Of a DNA stretch of 64,000 nt, positions 59,545 to 64,000 are shown piece by piece. Below the pieces are notes generated by a model. That model was not told the origin of the DNA and did no database searches. It saw only the letters and a list, made by a program, of their open reading frames with translations. The DNA is from Enterobacter mori (GTDB taxonomy: Bacteria > Pseudomonadota > Gammaproteobacteria > Enterobacterales > Enterobacteriaceae), in the NCBI RefSeq assembly GCF_025244905.1, contig NZ_CP104285.1:3162001-3226000 (forward strand), given 5' to 3'. Each line of letters opens with the position of its first letter. The first letter of the stretch is position 1. A program made the position numbers and the translations under genes.

Positions 59545-60525
59545 ATGAAAAAACAACTACTTTCGACCCTTGCTGCAAGCGTATTGATGTTGAGTGCCTC
59601 TGTCACCCAGGCGCAGGATGTCCCGTCCCGCACCGAATGTATCGCCCCGGCCAAGCCGGGCGGCGGTTTCGATCTCACCTGTAAACTGATTCAGGTCAGC
59701 CTGCTGGAGACGAAGGCCATCGAAAAACCGATGCGCGTCACCTACATGCCCGGCGGCGTGGGCGCGGTGGCTTACAACGCCATTGTGGCGCAGCGCCCTG
59801 CCGAAGCGGGCACCGTGGTGGCCTTCTCCGGCGGCTCGCTGCTGAACCTGTCGCAGGGCAAGTTTGGCCGCTACGGCGTGGACGATGTGCGCTGGCTTGC
59901 GACAGTCGGAACGGATTACGGCATGATCGCCGTTCGCGCTGATTCCCCCTGGAAATCGCTGAAAGACCTGCTGACCGCAATGGAGAAAGACCCGAACAGC
60001 GTGGTGATTGGCGCAGGTGCGTCGATCGGCAGCCAGGACTGGATGAAAGCCGCCCTGCTGGCGCAGCAGGCAAAAGTGGATCCACACAAGATGCGCTACG
60101 TAGCCTTTGAAGGCGGCGGCGAGCCGGTCACGGCGCTGATGGGCAATCACGTACAGGCCGTTTCCGGCGATCTCAGCGAAATGGTGCCTTACCTGAGCGG
60201 GGACAAAATCCGCGTGCTGGCGGTCTTCTCGGAAAACCGTCTGCCGGGCCAGCTGGCGAACGTCCCTACCGCCAAAGAGCAAGGCTACAACCTGGTCTGG
60301 CCGATTATTCGCGGCTTCTTCGTTGGGCCGAAAGTGACCGACGCCGAATACCAGTGGTGGGTGGATGCCTTCGCCAAACTCCAGCAAACCGATGCGTTCA
60401 AAAAGCAGCGCGATCTGCGCGGGCTGTTCGAATTCAACCTCAACGGTAAGCAGCTGGACGAGTATGTCAAAAAACAGGTGAATGACTACCGCGAACAGGC
60501 GAAAGCCTTCGGTCTGGCGAAATAA
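59545..60525 (+). CDS. tctC: Tricarboxylate-binding periplasmic protein TctC
   Basis: The solute-binding protein of a tripartite tricarboxylate transporter (TTT). It has 326 residues, a signal peptide ending VTQAQD, and the TctC/Bug fold segment IAPAKPGGGFDLTCKL, with the VTYMPGGVGAVAYN loop near the ligand site. The promoter region between tctD and tctC is 152 bp. It is the first gene of tctCBA; the gap to tctB is 11 bp. Confidence 0.95.
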   Translation: MKKQLLSTLAASVLMLSASVTQAQDVPSRTECIAPAKPGGGFDLTCKLIQVSLLETKAIEKPMRVTYMPGGVGAVAYNAIVAQRPAEAGTVVAFSGGSLLNLSQGKFGRYGVDDVRWLATVGTDYGMIAVRADSPWKSLKDLLTAMEKDPNSVVIGAGASIGSQDWMKAALLAQQAKVDPHKMRYVAFEGGGEPVTALMGNHVQAVSGDLSEMVPYLSGDKIRVLAVFSENRLPGQLANVPTAKEQGYNLVWPIIRGFFVGPKVTDAEYQWWVDAFAKLQQTDAFKKQRDLRGLFEFNLNGKQLDEYVKKQVNDYREQAKAFGLAK

Positions 60526-60536
60526 ACGGAGGCGCT

Positions 60537-60968
60537 ATGAGCGATCGTATTTTTGCCGGGATATGGCTGCTGCTCTGCATTGGCGGGTTGTTCGTCGCCT
60601 GGCAGATCCACAGCGAATACAGCTATGAACCGGTGGGGCCACGCCCCTTTCCGATGGGCATCGTCGGCCTGATGCTGCTTTGCTCAGTAGCCCTGCTGCT
60701 GCGCCATCCGGATACCGTGGAGTGGCCGCCCAGACGCATTCTGCAACGTCTGCTGGTTATGGTCATTGTGTTGCTGATGTACGCGTGGGGTTTTGAGTGG
60801 CTCGGATTCCCGATTGCCACCGCCATCCTGACGATGGTGATTGGCATGTTGTTTAACGCCACACTGCCCACGGCGGGGCTCTCGGGTGCGGTACTGGGCA
60901 TTTTGCTCTGGTACGCCTTTGACCGCCTGCTGGACGTGACCTTACCCCTTGGCGCATGGTTTAACTAA
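60537..60968 (+). CDS. tctB: Tripartite tricarboxylate transporter small membrane subunit TctB
   Basis: A 143-residue small subunit with four predicted helices (about 6-22, 38-57, 70-100 in two, 105-135). It partners TctA in the inner membrane. GGAGG is present before the ATG. Gaps of 11 bp on each side show a tight operon. Confidence 0.93.
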   Translation: MSDRIFAGIWLLLCIGGLFVAWQIHSEYSYEPVGPRPFPMGIVGLMLLCSVALLLRHPDTVEWPPRRILQRLLVMVIVLLMYAWGFEWLGFPIATAILTMVIGMLFNATLPTAGLSGAVLGILLWYAFDRLLDVTLPLGAWFN

Positions 60969-60979
60969 CGGAGCACGCT

Positions 60980-62494
60980 ATGGATACCTGGATTTACCTC
61001 TCGCAGGGGTTCGCGGTAGCGATGACCCCGGAAAACCTGATGATCGCCCTGATCGGCTGCTTCGTGGGCACGATCGTCGGCCTGCTGCCCGGTCTTGGTC
61101 CGATTAACGGCGTGGCGATACTTCTGCCGCTGGCCTTTGCCCTACACCTGCCTGCTGAATCCGCCCTGATCTTACTGGCGACGGTGTATATCGGCTGCGA
61201 GTACGGCGGACGCATCTCCTCCATACTGCTGAACGTGCCCGGCGATGCCGCCGCCATTATGACCGCGCTCGACGGTTATCCCATGGCGCAACAGGGACGC
61301 GGCGGCGTGGCGCTCTCCATTTCTGCCGTCAGCTCGTTCTTCGGTTCGCTGATTGCTATTGGCGGCATCATTCTGTTCGCCCCTGCGCTGGCCCAGTGGT
61401 CGCTGGCGTTTGGTCCGGCGGAGTATTTTGCACTGATGGTGTTCGCTATCGCCTGCCTCGGCAGCATGATGGCGCAGAACCCGCTCAAATCGTTTTTATC
61501 TGCGCTGATTGGCTTAGGGTTAGCCACCGTCGGCGTGGATGCCAACACCGGGGTTTATCGCTTTACCTTCGACAGCGTTCACCTGTCCGACGGCGTGCAG
61601 TTTATCGTCGTCGTGATTGGCCTGTTCTCTGTCTCAGAAATATTACTGATGCTGGAACATACCAGCAGCGGGCAGACGCTGGTGCGCAAAACCGGCCGCA
61701 TGCTCTTTAATGCCAAAGAGGGTGCACAGTGTGTGGGTGCTACCCTGCGTTCGTCAGTGATTGGTTTCTTCGTCGGCATCCTGCCTGGCGCGGGGGCGAC
61801 CATCGCCAGCGCTATCACCTACATGACCGAGAAAAAGCTGAGCGGCAACAGCGACAGCTTCGGTAAGGGCGATATACGCGGCGTGGCGGCGCCAGAGGCG
61901 GCCAATAACGCCTCGGCCTGCGGCTCGTTTATCCCGATGCTGACGCTCGGCGTGCCGGGGTCCGGCACCACGGCAGTGATGATGGGGGCGCTGACGCTCT
62001 ATAACATCACCCCGGGTCCGGCGATGTTCACCGAGCAGCCGGACATCGTGTGGGGCCTGATTGCGGCACTGCTGATCGCCAACGTGATGCTGCTGGTGAT
62101 GAATATCCCGCTGATCGGCCTGTTTACCCGCATGCTGACCATTCCCCTGTGGTTCCTGGTGCCCGCCATTGCGGCGGTCTCTGCGGTTGGGGTGTACGCG
62201 GTGCATAGCACCACCTTCGACCTGGTGCTGATGGTGCTGCTTGGCGTGCTGGGGTACATCTTACGCAAGATGCACTTCCCGATGTCGCCGCTGATTTTAG
62301 GCTTTGTGTTGGGTGAGATGCTGGAGCAGAACCTGCGCCGCGCCCTCTCCATTAGCAACGGCAATATGTCGATTCTGTGGGAGAGCAGCGTGACGAAGAT
62401 CCTGCTGGCCATGGCGATCATGGTGATTGTGGTGCCGCCGGTCCTGCGCCTGCTGCGTCGACGTCAGCGCAAGCCCGAGCCGGACATCGGCTAA
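60980..62494 (+). CDS. tctA: Tripartite tricarboxylate transporter large membrane subunit TctA
   Basis: A 504-residue large subunit with about eleven helices. It has the family's duplicated glycine-rich signatures ([19 protein letters not shown] in the first half, [17 protein letters not shown] in the second) and [27 protein letters not shown]. It forms the sodium- or proton-coupled channel for citrate-like substrates. Its stop codon abuts the convergent menE stop with no space between them. Confidence 0.95.
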   Translation: MDTWIYLSQGFAVAMTPENLMIALIGCFVGTIVGLLPGLGPINGVAILLPLAFALHLPAESALILLATVYIGCEYGGRISSILLNVPGDAAAIMTALDGYPMAQQGRGGVALSISAVSSFFGSLIAIGGIILFAPALAQWSLAFGPAEYFALMVFAIACLGSMMAQNPLKSFLSALIGLGLATVGVDANTGVYRFTFDSVHLSDGVQFIVVVIGLFSVSEILLMLEHTSSGQTLVRKTGRMLFNAKEGAQCVGATLRSSVIGFFVGILPGAGATIASAITYMTEKKLSGNSDSFGKGDIRGVAAPEAANNASACGSFIPMLTLGVPGSGTTAVMMGALTLYNITPGPAMFTEQPDIVWGLIAALLIANVMLLVMNIPLIGLFTRMLTIPLWFLVPAIAAVSAVGVYAVHSTTFDLVLMVLLGVLGYILRKMHFPMSPLILGFVLGEMLEQNLRRALSISNGNMSILWESSVTKILLAMAIMVIVVPPVLRLLRRRQRKPEPDIG

Positions 62495-63856
62495 CTAGCC
62501 CCTCAGCAGGGCATTGACCCACTGTTTTAACGCCTGGCGGGAGATTTTTATCCCGCCATTTTTTAGCTCTGCGGGCAGCACCAGCCAGTGTACCGGCTGT
62601 TCAAAACGCGCCAGCCTGCCCTGGATCCAGTCAGGGAATTGCGCGATATCCGTTCCCGGCTCGCACTCCACCACCGCCACCGGACGCTGTCCGAACTCAG
62701 CGTCGTCCAGCGGGACGATAAACACCTGGCCGATCTGCGGATGCGTGGCGATAACGCGCTCCAGCGATTCGGGTTGGATCCCCTCTCCTCCGCTGAAAAA
62801 GAGATTGTCCATACGGCCTAAAATCGTCAGACGACCGTTGCGCCATTCCCCGCGATCGCGGGTGGCAAACCAGCCCTGCGCATTAGTGAGCGGAAGAAGC
62901 GCACCGTCTCGCCAGTAGCCTGCCGCCATGCTCTGCGCTTTGATCCAGACTTCCCCCTCGACCAGCTTCACTTCCCGACCCGGCAGAGCGGTTCCCACAT
63001 CCGGCTCGCCGTCCGCCGCTTTCGCACAGACGGTAGAGGCGAACTCCGTCAGACCGTAACCGCAGAAGGTGCGAATGCCCTGCTCCCGCGCCTTCTCAGT
63101 CAGTTCAACGGGAATTGCCGCTCCGCCGAGCAGAACGGCTTTCAGCGCAACGTGGTGTTGAGTATTAATCAAACGCCACAGCTGAGTCGGCACCAGCGAC
63201 GCGTGCGTACAGCCCTCCAGCGCCTGCTCCAGCGGTTGCTTCTTGCGCACGGTCAAGCGCCCGCCCGCCAGAAGCCAGCGCCACAGGATCCCCTGACCAG
63301 AAACGTGAAACAGCGGCAGCGACAGCAGCCAGTCGTCGTCACCGCCGTAGGGCATCAGCGCCAGCACGCCTTGCGCGCTCGCCAGATGCGCCGCACAGGT
63401 GTGCACCGCCGCTTTTGGCAGCCCCGTCGAGCCGGAGGTTAACGTCATGGAAGCCAGGCGATCCGGCTGCCACGAGGCCGCATATTCCCCTGCGTGTTCT
63501 GACAGGCTAAGGGCAGAGAGCCCGTCAAACGCACCGTCCAGCACCAGCGCGTGGCGCAGCGTCATCTGCGGGAGCAGGACGTCCAGCAAGGGGTGCGGAA
63601 GCTGGGGATTGACCGGCAGAATGCGCGCACCGCACTGCAGCAGCGCAAGCCACGCCAGCAGCGTTTGCGGGTGGTTATGGGCGAGCAGCATAACGCCGTC
63701 GCCCTCCTGCACGCCCTGACGAACAAACCCGGCGGAAAGACTATCGATGCGGGCACATAGCTGTTGCCAGGTGAGAACATCGTCGTCCAGGCGCAGCGCG
63801 GGTTTATCCGCACACTGCGCGCGCCAGTGCCGCCACGGCCAGTCGGTAAAACTCAT
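62495..63856 (-). CDS. menE: o-Succinylbenzoate-CoA ligase MenE
   Basis: An acyl-CoA synthetase of the AMP-binding family that activates o-succinylbenzoate in menaquinone synthesis. It has 453 residues. The P-loop [13 protein letters not shown] and motif [10 protein letters not shown] are present, and the hinge and C-terminal lysine region [13 protein letters not shown] are intact. The ATG at 63856 lies inside the end of menC (overlap with its TGA), matching E. coli. Menaquinone is the acceptor used by GlpABC encoded upstream in this window. Confidence 0.96.
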   Translation of the reverse strand: MSFTDWPWRHWRAQCADKPALRLDDDVLTWQQLCARIDSLSAGFVRQGVQEGDGVMLLAHNHPQTLLAWLALLQCGARILPVNPQLPHPLLDVLLPQMTLRHALVLDGAFDGLSALSLSEHAGEYAASWQPDRLASMTLTSGSTGLPKAAVHTCAAHLASAQGVLALMPYGGDDDWLLSLPLFHVSGQGILWRWLLAGGRLTVRKKQPLEQALEGCTHASLVPTQLWRLINTQHHVALKAVLLGGAAIPVELTEKAREQGIRTFCGYGLTEFASTVCAKAADGEPDVGTALPGREVKLVEGEVWIKAQSMAAGYWRDGALLPLTNAQGWFATRDRGEWRNGRLTILGRMDNLFFSGGEGIQPESLERVIATHPQIGQVFIVPLDDAEFGQRPVAVVECEPGTDIAQFPDWIQGRLARFEQPVHWLVLPAELKNGGIKISRQALKQWVNALLRG

Positions 63857-64000
63857 AACAACGGCTCCAGCGCCCCAACGTCGAGGCACGGCAATGTGCT
63901 GTCCGGCCACTGACGTACAAGCTGGGCCTGCATCAGGTTCAGCGTGTCGAGTCCAGGGATGGTCTGCGGCGTGAGCCAGGCCGCAATGCGCGCCAGCTGC
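63853..64000 (-). CDS. menC: o-Succinylbenzoate synthase MenC (3' end only)
   Basis: About 48 C-terminal codons are in the window. The frame reads [20 protein letters not shown]...LEPLL and ends at a TGA that overlaps the menE ATG. The sequence matches the C terminus of E. coli MenC, and menC precedes menE in the E. coli men operon. The rest is beyond base 64000. Confidence 0.85.
   Translation of the reverse strand, partial: QLARIAAWLTPQTIPGLDTLNLMQAQLVRQWPDSTLPCLDVGALEPLL

Noticed and set aside
1..64000. CRISPR array, insertion sequence, prophage or toxin-antitoxin system
   Set aside because: No regularly spaced repeats, transposase, integrase, phage structural gene or paired small toxin/antitoxin frames were found on either strand.

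Overview
The window is ordinary chromosome of a member of the Enterobacteriaceae. Gene order and protein sequences follow the Escherichia coli yeiQ-to-menC interval closely. An ERIC element, REP/BIME repeats and an Enterobacter-like OmpC point to Enterobacter or a close relative (Lelliottia, Leclercia, Kosakonia). The genus cannot be fixed from sequence reading alone. I see no insertion sequence, prophage, integrase, toxin-antitoxin pair, CRISPR array or defence island.

Layout. 1-4.2 kb: uxuA (cut by the window edge) diverges from yeiQ, followed by yeiR and lpxT. 4.6-6.9 kb: the murein endopeptidase gene mepS and the phosphodiesterase gene pdeN. 6.9-12.5 kb: the peptide ABC importer operon yejABEF. 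12.5-20.7 kb: yejG, bcr and rsuA (minus), an ERIC element, radD and rplY (plus), yejK (minus), yejL and yejM. 20.7-26.4 kb: tRNA-Pro(GGG), then a short variable stretch (MFS transporter, small membrane protein), eco, mqo and a SulP permease. 26.4-32.5 kb: mgtE, yojI, alkB, ada and apbE, all minus. 32.6-43.5 kb: ompC with the divergent antisense RNA MicF, the Rcs phosphorelay genes rcsD, rcsB and rcsC, and gyrA. 43.7-48.5 kb: ubiG, then nrdA-nrdB-yfaE for class Ia ribonucleotide reductase. 48.6-55.3 kb: the divergent glycerol-3-phosphate operons glpTQ and glpACB (glpA, glpB, glpC). 55.4-64 kb: a CinA-like gene, yfaZ, the TctDE two-component system divergent from the tctCBA tricarboxylate importer, menE, and the 3' end of menC.

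Several themes recur. Envelope surveillance and remodelling are covered by mepS, lpxT, yejM, ompC/MicF and rcsDBC. DNA metabolism and repair are covered by gyrA, nrdAB, radD, alkB/ada and yejK. Anaerobic and glycerol-phosphate respiration are covered by glpACB, menE/menC and mqo. Regulation is unusually legible: OmpR boxes before ompC, paired NrdR and DnaA boxes before nrdA, CRP and GlpR sites between glpT and glpA, and a UxuR/ExuR-type operator before uxuA.

Compared with E. coli, the differences are at junctions. uxuA sits beside yeiQ. An MFS gene and a small membrane gene lie between proL and eco, where E. coli has narP-ccm-nap. sulP and mgtE lie between mqo and yojI. yfaL and inaA are missing around nrdA-nrdB-yfaE. 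The tct cluster occupies the place of nudI-ais-arn-pmrD. GyrA carries Thr at position 83. I found no convincing undescribed system. The most open leads are the structured leader and tiny ORF ahead of yejG, a perfect FNR-type palindrome upstream of it, a perfect palindrome between the small membrane gene and eco, and the pairing of uxuA with yeiQ.
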